Below are positions 39,500-50,290 of a stretch of DNA of 64,000 nt, piece by piece. Each line of letters starts with the position of its first letter. Position 1 is the stretch's first letter. The notes below the pieces were generated by a model that saw only the letters and a list, made by a program, of their open reading frames with translations, did not search any database and had not been told where the DNA came from. Location: assembly GCA_003221035.1 (NCBI GenBank), contig QHUB01000009.1:62001-126000 (forward strand). The letters are read 5' to 3'. Source of the stretch: Gemmatimonadota bacterium. GTDB taxonomy: Bacteria; Gemmatimonadota; Gemmatimonadetes; Gemmatimonadales; GWC2-71-9. A program made the translations under genes and the position numbers.

Positions 39500-40039
39500 T
39501 TATTGCGTGACCACGAACTGGTAACAGCCGCTCTCCAACACGACCGCTCCGCCGGCGTCGATCACCCGAAAATGAATGTCGAAGGTCGCCCCAATGGCGG
39601 TTGTGCCGAGGTTGCGGAACAGGTCGGCCCGACCGGCTCCGCGCTCATCGGTAACGATGGTCTGCGGTACCGAACCTCTTCCCAGCGTCAGCCAGTTCGT
39701 CCCGGTACAATCGTCGTTGATGGCAGTGTCCGTCGCACGTTGTAACCGATACTCGGCGTTTGGCGCCAGGTCTCGGACCCAGGTATCCAGATTCACGATC
39801 CGGTCGGCATCGTTGGGTTGGCGGAACTTCACGTGGCCGAAGCCGCCGTTCCCGGTGACGTCGCGGAGGATGATCTCGTTGTTAAAGGGTGGCGTTTCCG
39901 GCCCCCAGCTGCTCGCGCTGATGGTGGCGCTGGATGGCGAAGCCACTGCCAGTCCCGGGGCAACCGGATCCTGATCGGCGGCGCAGCCGAGCGCGGCAAT
40001 TACGGTGATCAGGGCAATAGCGGTGCGCGTAATCGACAT
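39500..40039 (-). CDS. Secreted lipoprotein of unknown function
   Basis: 179 residues on the minus strand from ATG at 40039, preceded by a strong GGAGGG. Upstream codons in the same frame are ignored. The signal MSITRTAIALITVIAALGC ends in lipobox ALGC (Cys19). The mature domain is beta-rich: GFGHVKFRQPNDADRIVNLDTWVRDLAPN and a C-terminal IHFRVIDAGGAVVLESGCYQFVV. Two Cys (DDC and SGC) may form a disulfide. Not recognised. It is the downstream member of a probable two-gene minus-strand unit. Confidence 0.8.
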   Translation of the reverse strand: MSITRTAIALITVIAALGCAADQDPVAPGLAVASPSSATISASSWGPETPPFNNEIILRDVTGNGGFGHVKFRQPNDADRIVNLDTWVRDLAPNAEYRLQRATDTAINDDCTGTNWLTLGRGSVPQTIVTDERGAGRADLFRNLGTTAIGATFDIHFRVIDAGGAVVLESGCYQFVVTQ

Positions 40040-40169
40040 GATTCCCTCCACGGGATTGGTGGAACGGCAAAGGACGTTCGTCGCCTCGTGGATGGGTTTG
40101 GCAGACACGGGGTGGCGGGCCACAATCGCACCAAAACGACGTCAACGGAAGACGCGAGACTGCGCAGAG

Positions 40170-40700
40170 CTAGAACGGGCAGTTCCCTGGTGCGTCCGCA
40201 TCAAGACGCGTTGGACTGCCCGCGGGCACGAAGAAGGTCGCCACCACGGTTGCGTTGGCGCTTCCTTCGTTGCGCGCGATACCCACCATCCCGCCGTTCT
40301 CAAAGAAGGTGGTACCAGCAGGGTGCACATGCGGGGAACAGCTGGGATCGTCACCCATGTAAAACGTGATCGTCCCTGTTTTCACGACGACCAGCACGGG
40401 ACCAGGATGGAAGTGCCAGCCGGAATGCCCGCCGGGTGCCACGTCGATGCTCACGACAACGATATCGGTGTTGTCGTGCGACTTGAGCTCGGCGTCATAA
40501 TCACCGGCCTTGGACTGAATATGGAACGTGCCGAGATTGCCGCGCGCAACGACGGTGGGGGTAAAGCCGGCGGCGAGCGTGAAGTTCGGCTCACCGACTC
40601 CCGGGTTTGACGCTCTCGGTGTCGTCGTGTCTCGGCATCCGACTGCTCCGGTCGCGATGGCCAATACTGCCAGTGCGGAAATGCGCTGAATTCTGAACAT
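40170..40700 (-). CDS. Cupin-domain lipoprotein
   Basis: 176 residues on the minus strand from ATG at 40700, with GGAGG just upstream. The signal ends in VGC (Cys22). The mature part has a single cupin barrel: GGHSGWHFHPGPVLVVVKTGTITFY is motif 1 (two His and further ligands) and SCSPHVHPAGTTFFEN is motif 2. It therefore probably binds a metal and a small ligand in the periplasm or at the outer membrane. Its promoter region is shared with the SARP-like regulator and contains phased GTGACC repeats. Confidence 0.85.
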   Translation of the reverse strand: MFRIQRISALAVLAIATGAVGCRDTTTPRASNPGVGEPNFTLAAGFTPTVVARGNLGTFHIQSKAGDYDAELKSHDNTDIVVVSIDVAPGGHSGWHFHPGPVLVVVKTGTITFYMGDDPSCSPHVHPAGTTFFENGGMVGIARNEGSANATVVATFFVPAGSPTRLDADAPGNCPF

Positions 40701-40778
40701 GCAAACCTCCGTGGGGCACGGCAGTTACCGAACTCCGCGGGCGAGCCGGCCCCAGCCGGACGCGGAAACGCGCTGGCG

Positions 40779-40849
40779 GTGACCCCTACCAGGCGTACAT
40801 TGACCAGACTAGCGCCGGCCAGTGACCCAGCCGTGACCGAGGTGTGACT
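40779..40849. promoter_or_regulatory. Phased GTGACC direct repeats in the divergent promoter region
   Basis: GTGACC/T occurs at 40822, 40833 and 40844, exactly 11 bp apart. TTGACC lies at 40800 (two turns before 40822) and GTGACC at 40779. Direct repeats at 11-bp steps are the classic operator form for SARP/OmpR-type winged-helix regulators. The neighbouring gene at 40889 encodes one, so autoregulation and control of the cupin lipoprotein are likely. The spacing is seen; binding is inferred. The rest of the 40701-40888 gap shows no clear -10 box. Confidence 0.55.
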
Positions 40850-40888
40850 TGGCCGCCTCCGGCGCCTCTGCGGCGGGCGGTTCAACGT

Positions 40889-43075
40889 ATGATCGAGTTG
40901 CGGACGCTGGGAGCGCTGGACCTGAAGGCGGCCGACGGACATCCGGTCCACTCGATCCTCGCCCAGCCGAAGCGACTCGCCCTGCTCGCGTATCTCGCCG
41001 CTCAGAATGATCACGCTGCCCGTCGTGATTCTGTCGTGGCGTTGTTCTGGCCCGAGCTCGATACCGCACACGCCCGCGGGGCGCTCCGCCAATCGCTGCG
41101 CTTTCTCCGTCGCGAGTTGGGCGCCGGCATCCTCAATGGTCACGGTGACGAGGCGGTCGGCTTCGAGCCGGCGACGGTGTGGTGTGACGCACTCGCGTTC
41201 CAGCAAGCGTGTGCAGCCGGGGAGCCGGCGCGAGCGTTACAACTCTACTGCGGCGATTTCCTCGCCGACTTCTTCGTTACCGGTATATCCGCCGAGCTCG
41301 AGCGGTGGATCGAGAGCGAGCGCGTGCGCCTGCGCCGGCTGGCGGCTCGGGCGGCGGCGGAAGTGGCGCAGCGCGCCGAACGGGACGGTGATCTCGCGGC
41401 GGCGACGAACGCCGCGCGCCAGGCTGTCGCGTTCGATCTCGACGACGAGCCCGCCCTGGCGCGGCTTATCGAGTTGCTGGACCGATCCGGAGACCGGGCC
41501 GGTGCGCTGAACGCCTTCGAGACCTTCCGGTGCGGGTTGCTGAAGCAGTATGACGCGACGCCGTCGCCCGAGACTGACGCGCGTATGCAGGCGATTCGTG
41601 CGCGCCAGACGCCATTTGCCGAGGCCGCGCCGCGGCCCGTCACGACGCCCCTCGCTCCGGCCCGACGTCTGCCGTGGCGACGCGCGTTGTCGCTCGTCGC
41701 CGGTGGCGCTGTGCCGGCGGTGATCGTCTGGTGGTTGGTCGGCTCCGGGACAGGCGCGAGCTCGGTCATGATTCTGCGCCTCAGCAACGCCACACGGGAC
41801 ACCACGCTCACGTATTTGACCGTCGGGATGGCAGAGGGGGTGACCGCTGCACTGTCACATGTCCCCGGGCTTCGCGTGGCTGATCACGCGAACGACGTTC
41901 TCGCCTGGACGCTCCGAAGTCAGGGCGAGTCTCTGAGCCTTGCAGTCGAATTGCGGCATGGTCCCGCCGGCGCGCGGCGCTGGAGCCGAGAATTCCCCCT
42001 GTCGGCGTCGGGCGCCCTCGCGGTCGAGGGGCGCGTTGTCGGTGACGTCGTGCGGCAGCTTCGACCTCGCGCGGCCGACTCGATCGAGCTGCACCTGCAT
42101 CGCACGACCACGAGCGCTGACGCGTACCTGCTCTACCTCCAAGGCAGGTACTTCCTGGACAGGCGCAGTTCAGAGTCCATTGCGCGCGCGCGCGGCCTGT
42201 TCGCCCAGGCCATCGAGCGGGACCCTGTCTATGCGGCCGCATACGCCGGGCTGGGGCACTCGTACGTCGGACTCGCGTACTACTGGGTCATGCCGTCGCG
42301 CGAGGCATTCCCCCTGGCGGAGGCTGCGGCCCGCCGCGCGCTGCAGATCGACTCGACGCTTGGCCTCGCGTGGGCGGTCGTTGCCGAAGCGACGGCGCGC
42401 TACCATTGGCGCTGGGCTGCCGCCGAGCCGCTGTATCGCCGCGCGATCGCGCTCGATCCGAGCGACGCGGAGTCGCACCACCTCTTCGGCGTCTATCTGC
42501 GGACGCTCGGACGCTTCGAGGAGGCCGAGGCGGAGATGCGCGTTGCCATGGAGCTGGACCCGTTGACGCGCCATTTCGGGTACCAGCTGGCCCGGATCTT
42601 CGCGTGCGCGGGTCGTCCGGCGGACGCGGCCGCGGAGTTCGAGAAGCAATTGGCGATCGACTCGGTCTATCCACCGGCCCACTACGAGCTCGCAAAAGTC
42701 CTCGCCCGGCAGGGAGCATACGACGCGGCCATTAACGAGCTGGCGACGGGCGCGCGCCAGTGGGGCGACACCGCATACCCGCGTCTCGTCCAGGGGGACC
42801 GGGGCAATGACGGCTACACTGCCGCGCGCCGGCTCGGAGCCGCCCGGTCGCTCGAGCGCCTGCGCGTCCGCGCCCAACGCGGATACGTTCCGCCGGTCGC
42901 CTTCGCCCGCGAGTACATCCAGCTCGGCCGGCGCGAAGCGTCCTTGGCCTCGCTGCGACATGCATTCGACGTGCGGGATGTCACGCTGGCGACGACCAAC
43001 TGCGACCCCGAGTACGCTTCCTTTCGGGCTGACCCGCGCTACCTGGATCTCCGACGCCGCATGGGATTGCAGTAA
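40889..43075 (+). CDS. Membrane-anchored SARP/CadC-like regulator with BTAD and TPR domains
   Basis: 728 residues from ATG 40889; GTG 40844 is an alternative start but lies in the repeat array. Residues 1-95 look like the OmpR/SARP winged helix (MIELRTLGALDL, QPKRLALLAYLAAQ, VALFWPELDTAHARGALRQSLRFLRREL). Residues 95-245 match the bacterial transcriptional activator (BTAD) helical domain. A transmembrane helix at about 267-286 (ALSLVAGGAVPAVIVWWLVG) divides it from a C-terminal half with an adenylate-cyclase-associated-like segment and TPRs from about 410. The architecture implies a one-component sensor with DNA binding inside and TPRs outside. The signal is unknown. Confidence 0.85.
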   Translation: MIELRTLGALDLKAADGHPVHSILAQPKRLALLAYLAAQNDHAARRDSVVALFWPELDTAHARGALRQSLRFLRRELGAGILNGHGDEAVGFEPATVWCDALAFQQACAAGEPARALQLYCGDFLADFFVTGISAELERWIESERVRLRRLAARAAAEVAQRAERDGDLAAATNAARQAVAFDLDDEPALARLIELLDRSGDRAGALNAFETFRCGLLKQYDATPSPETDARMQAIRARQTPFAEAAPRPVTTPLAPARRLPWRRALSLVAGGAVPAVIVWWLVGSGTGASSVMILRLSNATRDTTLTYLTVGMAEGVTAALSHVPGLRVADHANDVLAWTLRSQGESLSLAVELRHGPAGARRWSREFPLSASGALAVEGRVVGDVVRQLRPRAADSIELHLHRTTTSADAYLLYLQGRYFLDRRSSESIARARGLFAQAIERDPVYAAAYAGLGHSYVGLAYYWVMPSREAFPLAEAAARRALQIDSTLGLAWAVVAEATARYHWRWAAAEPLYRRAIALDPSDAESHHLFGVYLRTLGRFEEAEAEMRVAMELDPLTRHFGYQLARIFACAGRPADAAAEFEKQLAIDSVYPPAHYELAKVLARQGAYDAAINELATGARQWGDTAYPRLVQGDRGNDGYTAARRLGAARSLERLRVRAQRGYVPPVAFAREYIQLGRREASLASLRHAFDVRDVTLATTNCDPEYASFRADPRYLDLRRRMGLQ

Positions 43076-43132
43076 AGGGATCTTCGCCGCGTGGTCGAGG
43101 TACTTGAAGCCGCTGCGGCACTGGCCCGCATT

Positions 43133-43169
43133 CCGTGCGGGAGCTGCAGAAGTCCAAGAAGTGTCACGG
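43133..43169 (+). pseudogene. Decayed SEC-C zinc-motif remnant
   Basis: 37 bases that align by hand to the SEC-C codons at the secA 3' end (39382-39419) with 33 of 38 positions identical and one single-base gap. In one frame it reads ARIPCGSC, in the next KSKKCHGA, so a frameshift splits the motif. It lies between the regulator stop and a secreted-protein gene in a 110-base gap. It may be a scar of a lost SEC-C protein or of a duplicated secA tail. Confidence 0.5.
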
Positions 43170-43185
43170 GGCTACGGGAGGCAGC

Positions 43186-43746
43186 ATGCGAGTGCGCGCG
43201 ATACTCACCGGTCTCACTCTGTTCAGCGGCGCTGCCGCTCCGCTCCCGGCGCAGGCGTCGAAGCCGGATACACCCGAAGCAGTGGTCGAGCGCTACGTGT
43301 CGGCGATGCGTAAGCGCGACTGGAATGGCATGGCGGCCCTCATGGATCCGCAGGCCCTTGCCAAGTTTCGCGGGTTGATGGCAATGGCGGCGAAATCGGA
43401 CAAGGCAGCGCCGCTTCGCGACCAGCTCTTCGGCGGGGCGACAGCGAACCAGCTCGACAGCCTGAGTGATCGGGAATTCTTCGCCCGGTTTCTCGCCGCC
43501 GCCATGTCGCAGGATCCCGCCGTGCAGTCCATGATGGACAGCACGAGCGTCAAGGTGATCGGCCACGTGGAAGAGGCACCCAATCTCGTCCACGTTGTCT
43601 ACACCATGCAGCTCAGTCTTGGGCAAGTGCGGGTCAGCAAGCCGGACGTCCTGACTCTGCGGCGGACGGGGAATACCTGGTTAGCCCTGCTCCGGGCCGA
43701 TCTGGAAGTCATGGCCGCCGCGCTTCGGCAGCAATTCGGCTCCTAG
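43186..43746 (+). CDS. Secreted protein of unknown function
   Basis: 186 residues from ATG 43186, with GGGAGG at 43176-43181 as RBS. MRVRAILTGLTLFSGAAAPLPAQA is a signal peptide with AQA cleavage. The mature part starts TPEAVVERYVSAMRKRDWNGMAALMDPQALAKFR, an NTF2/SnoaL-like opening, and continues with a strand-rich end (VHVVYTMQLSLGQVRVS, TWLALLRADLE). It is probably a periplasmic NTF2-fold protein, role unknown. The open frame extends upstream into the SEC-C remnant, but the signal peptide fixes the start. Confidence 0.75.
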   Translation: MRVRAILTGLTLFSGAAAPLPAQASKPDTPEAVVERYVSAMRKRDWNGMAALMDPQALAKFRGLMAMAAKSDKAAPLRDQLFGGATANQLDSLSDREFFARFLAAAMSQDPAVQSMMDSTSVKVIGHVEEAPNLVHVVYTMQLSLGQVRVSKPDVLTLRRTGNTWLALLRADLEVMAAALRQQFGS

Positions 43747-43796
43747 CCGCGCGACTTTCGGTACCACCGTCCGGGGCGGCATGGCTACTGTAAGCC

Positions 43797-44486
43797 ATGC
43801 CGCTTCGCCTTTCCGAGCACCTCGAACACGACCGGCCCCGCGAGCGCTTCTGGGCCGTCGGCCCCGGCGCGTTGACGGGGCAGGAGCTCCTGGCCATTCT
43901 CTTAGGAACAGGCACTCGTGGGCAGGACGCCCTCGCGGTTGCAGCGGAAATCCTCGCCCGCGGGGATGGCTCGCTGCGACGCCTCGTTACGAGACCCTGG
44001 GCAGAACTGGCGCGTATCCCAGGGGTAGGTCGAACCAAGGCGGCCCGTCTCGCGGCGGCGATCGAGTTGGGGCGCCGCGTGGGGCTGGAGCTCGACCCGC
44101 CGCCCGAACGGATCCGGGGTCCCGCGGATGTGCAGCGGTATTATGCGTTGCGGCTGCGCGACTTAGCTGTCGAGGAGTTCCATGTCCTCGCCCTGGGGAG
44201 TCAGAGTCAGATCCTGGCGGACTTGCTCATTACCCGGGGCATTCTGAATAGCTCACTGGTGCACCCGCGCGAGGTGTTTCGCGCGGCCATTGCGGAAGCC
44301 GCCGCAGGCATCATTGTCGTACATAATCATCCGAGCGGAGACCCTACACCCTCGGCGGACGATCGGGCGGTGACGCGGCAGCTGGTCGATGCGGGACGAT
44401 TGCTCGATATCCCGGTGTACGACCATGTCATCCTTGGCGGTGGAGGCGAGCGGTTCGTGAGTTTCGCGGAGGCTGGACTGTTGTGA
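43797..44486 (+). CDS. radC: RadC/JAMM domain DNA-repair-associated protein
   Basis: 229 residues. An N-terminal helix-hairpin-helix (about 20-85, IPGVGRTKAARLAAAIELGRR) precedes the JAMM/MPN metal site: HNHPSGDPTPSADD with the upstream Glu in the EVFRAAI segment. RadC was linked to repair historically, but its biochemical role is unsettled. ATG 43797 gives the usual start MPLRLSEHLEHDRPRERF. The stop overlaps rel by GTGA. Confidence 0.94.
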   Translation: MPLRLSEHLEHDRPRERFWAVGPGALTGQELLAILLGTGTRGQDALAVAAEILARGDGSLRRLVTRPWAELARIPGVGRTKAARLAAAIELGRRVGLELDPPPERIRGPADVQRYYALRLRDLAVEEFHVLALGSQSQILADLLITRGILNSSLVHPREVFRAAIAEAAAGIIVVHNHPSGDPTPSADDRAVTRQLVDAGRLLDIPVYDHVILGGGGERFVSFAEAGLL

Positions 44487-46675
44487 CGAGCACGGCAGGC
44501 GCGCCGATTCTGGCCCCGGAGTTGGCGAAGGCGGTCGCGGCGCAGCACGACCGGCTCGACCTCGCCGTGCTGTCGCGCGCCTATCAGATGAGCGCGCAGG
44601 CGCACCATGGGCAGAAGCGCCTCTCCGGCGACGACTACGTATCGCATAGCGTCGCGGTCGCCACCATCCTGGCCGAGCAACAGATGGACACCACGACGAT
44701 CGCGGCGGCGTTGCTGCACGACGTCGTCGAAGACTCCGACGTCACGCTTGACCGCCTGCGCAAGGACTTCGGGAACGAGGTCGCCGATCTCGTCGATGGC
44801 CTGACCAAGATCAAGGCGCTGACCTTCCGTTCGACCGCCGAGGAGCAGGCCGAGAACTATCGCAAGCTGCTGATGTCGGTGGCGCGCGATGCGCGCGTCA
44901 TCATCATCAAGCTCGCCGACCGGCTCCACAACATGCGCACGCTCGATCCGCTGCCCGCGGAGAAGCGGCGGCGGATCGCCCAGGAGACGCGCGAGTTGTA
45001 CGCCCCGCTCGCCCACCGCTTCGGGATGGCCGGTGTGAAGGCCGAGCTCGAGGATCTCGCGTTCAAGTATCTGGAGCCCGACGACTACAAGCAGCTGGCG
45101 CGGCAGGTGAAGGCGCGGCGCGTCGAGCGCGATCGCACGATCGAGCGGATGCGCGCGCCGCTCGCCGACGAGCTGCGCCGTGCTGGAATCGTGGGTTGGG
45201 ACATCGTCGGGCGGCCCAAGAACGTGTGGTCGATCTTCAAGAAGATGAAGAAGCGCGGCAAGCCGTTCGAGGAGATTTACGATCTCCTGGCGGTCCGTGT
45301 GCTCGTCAATAGCATCACCGACTGCTACCACGTGCTGGGCATCATTCACCACACGTGGACGCCGCTGCAGGAGCGGATCAAGGACTATATCGCGAGCCCC
45401 AAGTCGAACGGCTATCAGTCGCTGCACACCACCGTCTTTGGGCCTGGCGGACAGCTCTATGAGATCCAGATCCGCACGCGCGACATGCACCGCACGGCCG
45501 AATACGGTATCGCCGCCCACTGGCTGTACAAGGAAAACGGCAAGGGCGCCGACGAGCTGGATCACCACCTCTCGTGGTTCCGGCAATTGATCGAGCTTCA
45601 GCAGGACGCGCACACTCCCGAGGAATTCCTCGAGTTCCTCAAGATCGACCTCTATCAGGACGAGATCTTCGTTTTCACGCCGCGGGGCGATGTGAAGCGG
45701 CTCCCCAAGGGCGCGACGCCCATCGACTTCGCGTTCATGGTGCACACCGAAGTCGGCCAGCACTGCAACGGCGCGCGCGTGAACGGCCGGATTTCACCGC
45801 TGCACCGGCCGCTGCGCAACGGCGACACGATCGAGGTGCTCACCAGCGCGCAGGCGAAGCCGTCGCGCGACTGGCTGGCGCATGTCCAGACGGGCCGGGC
45901 CCGCCAGAAAATCCGTCAATGGATCAAGCAGGAGGAGCACGAGCGCAGCGTCACGCTCGGGCGCGAGATTCTCGCGCGCGAAGTGCGGCGCCGCCGGCTC
46001 GATGCGCCCGCGCCGGAGCAGCTCGCGCGGGCCGCGGACACGCTATCGCTGGGCGAGGCGGAGCAGGTGGAAGCCTCGATCGGCCGGGGCGACGTCCAGC
46101 TCGGCCAGGTGATGAAAGCGCTGTACCCGGACCTGCCGGCCGAGGAAACGCAGGCGCCGCCCAAAACGACGGGCTTCGGCCGCGTCATCGAACGGCTGCG
46201 ACTCGGTCGCGGCGTCAAGATTCACGGCGTCGAAGGGCTGATGGTCCGGTACGCGCAGTGTTGTCAGCCCGTGCCCGGTGATCCCGTGGTGGGGTACGTG
46301 ACGCAGGGCCGCGGCATCTCGATCCACCGCAACGACTGCCCCAACCTCCTGACACTGTCCGGCGACGAGGAGCGGCGCGTCGAGATCGACTGGCGCGAGG
46401 TCGAAGGGCAGACGGTCGAGGTCCGGCTGGGCGTCAGCGGCGAGGATCGGCGCGGGCTGTACGCGGACATCTGCGAAGCGATCAGCGGCACCGGCACGAA
46501 CATCAAGAGTGCGGAGCTGGCGTCGAAGGACGGTGTGGTGTTCGGCTCGATCCGGGTCGAGGTCGAGAACCAGACCCATTTGAACAAGGTCCTGAAGGCG
46601 GTCCGCAAGGTGAAGGGTGTGACCGAAATTGCGCGACGGGATTCGAGCGGCCCGGCAGAAGTCGTCGTCGGTTAG
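44483..46675 (+). CDS. rel: Bifunctional (p)ppGpp synthetase/hydrolase (RelA/SpoT)
   Basis: 730 residues from GTG 44483. The HD hydrolase domain is intact ([37 protein letters not shown]). The synthetase domain has [31 protein letters not shown] and [18 protein letters not shown] ([23 protein letters not shown]), a Cys-containing CC/ZFD region ([22 protein letters not shown]) and ACT domains follow. It is the only long Rel in this window and has both active sites, so it probably balances ppGpp alone. The stop is 11 bases before uvrB. Confidence 0.97.
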   Translation: MTSTAGAPILAPELAKAVAAQHDRLDLAVLSRAYQMSAQAHHGQKRLSGDDYVSHSVAVATILAEQQMDTTTIAAALLHDVVEDSDVTLDRLRKDFGNEVADLVDGLTKIKALTFRSTAEEQAENYRKLLMSVARDARVIIIKLADRLHNMRTLDPLPAEKRRRIAQETRELYAPLAHRFGMAGVKAELEDLAFKYLEPDDYKQLARQVKARRVERDRTIERMRAPLADELRRAGIVGWDIVGRPKNVWSIFKKMKKRGKPFEEIYDLLAVRVLVNSITDCYHVLGIIHHTWTPLQERIKDYIASPKSNGYQSLHTTVFGPGGQLYEIQIRTRDMHRTAEYGIAAHWLYKENGKGADELDHHLSWFRQLIELQQDAHTPEEFLEFLKIDLYQDEIFVFTPRGDVKRLPKGATPIDFAFMVHTEVGQHCNGARVNGRISPLHRPLRNGDTIEVLTSAQAKPSRDWLAHVQTGRARQKIRQWIKQEEHERSVTLGREILAREVRRRRLDAPAPEQLARAADTLSLGEAEQVEASIGRGDVQLGQVMKALYPDLPAEETQAPPKTTGFGRVIERLRLGRGVKIHGVEGLMVRYAQCCQPVPGDPVVGYVTQGRGISIHRNDCPNLLTLSGDEERRVEIDWREVEGQTVEVRLGVSGEDRRGLYADICEAISGTGTNIKSAELASKDGVVFGSIRVEVENQTHLNKVLKAVRKVKGVTEIARRDSSGPAEVVVG

Positions 46676-46686
46676 GTTTCGCTCCT

Positions 46687-48696
<2,010 letters not shown>

Positions 48697-49068
48697 GGAC
48701 GTCGGCGCCCAGCTCCGTGCTCCAGTCGTAATCGGGCTGTCCGGAGAGCTGGGGACCGGCAAGACCACGCTGGTCCAGGCCATCTGCCGCGGCCTGGGCG
48801 CGAAGGCCCGCGCCACCAGTCCCACCTATGCGCTCGTCCATCATTACAACACGGGCGCCACGCCGGTCTATCACGTCGACTGCTACCGCCTGCGCCATCC
48901 CGACGAAGCGCGCGACTTGGGCTTGGAAGATATGGTTCGCGAACGCGCGATCATTCTGATCGAATGGCCCGAGCGCGCGGGGGCCTGGGTACCGCCGCTG
49001 GATCGACATTTCCGGCTCTTCTACGACGGTGATCCGGCGCGCCGCATCGTGGAGGAAATGGCGATCGC

Positions 49069-49779
49069 GTGACCACGCATTGGCTCGCAATCGACACGGC
49101 AACGGATCTGGCGAGTGTGGCGGTTTCCACTCCCGACCGCATTGTCACGCAGTCAATCGGGGGCGCGCGACAGCATGCGGCGCAGATCGTGCCGCTCATT
49201 CATGAAGTGCTCTCGACCGCGCATCTTTCACTCGAGCAGATCCGCGGGATCGTAGTCGGCGACGGGCCTGGAAGCTTTACCGGTTTGCGGATCGGGTGGG
49301 CAGCGGCCAAGGGCCTCATCCAGCAGCGGCGCGTGCCCATGCTGGCGATTCCTTCGCTCGTCGGCGCAGCGCACGCCGCACGCGTGAACGTGGTCGCGGC
49401 CTGTTATGATGCGTTACGCGGCCAGGTGTTCGGTGCGATCTACGCTTTTGCCACAGACAGCTTGGAGACCCTGGTCGCGCCGGAATTGTTTACGATCGCG
49501 CAGCTCGCGGCCGCATTCGCACGCCCACCCGATCTCGCGGTTGGAGACGGCGCGGAACGGTATCGCGCTGAAGTCTTGGCGTGGACGGGGAAGGAACCGC
49601 TGGGGCTCGACGCCCTGCCGCCCGTTGCCGCGTCACTGCTCACGCTCGCCCGCTACGACGGTGCGGGCCGCGCGCTGGACGATGCGGGCGTCGCCGAGCC
49701 CGTCTACGGGCGGCCCGCCGAGGCGCAGGTGAAATGGGAGATCCGTCACGGCCGCCCTCTTCCCAATTCGTCCCGCTAA
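49069..49779 (+). CDS. tsaB: tRNA t6A biosynthesis protein TsaB
   Basis: 236 residues from GTG 49069. ASKHA-fold scaffold protein that pairs with TsaD. LAIDTATDLASVAV, QHAAQIVPLIHEVL and the signature VGDGPGSFTGLRIGWAAAKGL are clear. tsaD is not in the window. It is followed by a RimI-type acetyltransferase, a very common bacterial neighbour, which overlaps its end. Confidence 0.95.
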   Translation: MTTHWLAIDTATDLASVAVSTPDRIVTQSIGGARQHAAQIVPLIHEVLSTAHLSLEQIRGIVVGDGPGSFTGLRIGWAAAKGLIQQRRVPMLAIPSLVGAAHAARVNVVAACYDALRGQVFGAIYAFATDSLETLVAPELFTIAQLAAAFARPPDLAVGDGAERYRAEVLAWTGKEPLGLDALPPVAASLLTLARYDGAGRALDDAGVAEPVYGRPAEAQVKWEIRHGRPLPNSSR

Positions 49780-50191
49780 GCTCAGCGACGTACCCGCGGT
49801 GCACGCGATCGAGCAGGAGGTGTTCAGCGATCCGTGGTCCACGCAGGACTTCCGCGACTGCGTCACGTTTGCGCTCTTTCTCGTCGCCGAAGCAGAGGGC
49901 GAGCGGATCGCCGGGTATATCGTCGCGCTCGACGCCGCAGACGAAGGAGAGATCCTTAACCTCGCCGTCGCCGCCGCAGGCCGCCGTCGCGGCTTGGGAC
50001 GGGCGCTCGTGGAGCAGACGCTGGAGGCGTTGCGGGCGCGCGGTGTGCGGCACGTCTACCTCGAGGTTCGCGAGTCGAACGCCTCAGCCCGCGCGCTTTA
50101 TGCGTCCCTTGGGTTCTCGGAGGTGGGTCGACGCAAGGGGTATTACCGCCGACCCGTGGAGGACGCCATCGTCTTGAGACTTGATGCATAA
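49766..50191 (+). CDS. rimI: Ribosomal-protein-alanine N-acetyltransferase RimI (GNAT), start unclear
   Basis: GNAT acetyltransferase; RimI acetylates the N-terminus of ribosomal S18. Homology begins at IRPAKLSDVPAVHAIEQEVFSDPWS, whose first codon is ATT 49766. This frame has no ATG, GTG or TTG between the stop at 49730 and GTG 49799. Starting at 49799 would delete the first beta-strand and half of helix 1. I therefore use ATT 49766 (141 residues) with low certainty. The acetyl-CoA loop AAAGRRRGLGRALVE and EVRESNASARALYASLGF are intact. Confidence 0.85.
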   Translation: MRPAKLSDVPAVHAIEQEVFSDPWSTQDFRDCVTFALFLVAEAEGERIAGYIVALDAADEGEILNLAVAAAGRRRGLGRALVEQTLEALRARGVRHVYLEVRESNASARALYASLGFSEVGRRKGYYRRPVEDAIVLRLDA

Positions 50192-50217
50192 CTTTGATAC
50201 GAGTGGCGTATCTTTGA

Positions 50218-50246
50218 TTGACAGAACGACTTGCGAATTATATAGT
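50218..50246 (+). promoter_or_regulatory. Near-consensus sigma-70 promoter of ssb
   Basis: TTGACA (50218-50223), 17-base spacer, TATAGT (50241-50246). It is the best promoter match in the window, within the AT-richer 99-base gap after rimI. The start site would be near 50253, giving a leader of about 38 bases with GGAGG at 50281-50285. Confidence 0.85.
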
Positions 50247-50290
50247 GTTGGGCACCCTTGGACCACACCCGCTGATCGCCGGAGGTTGTT

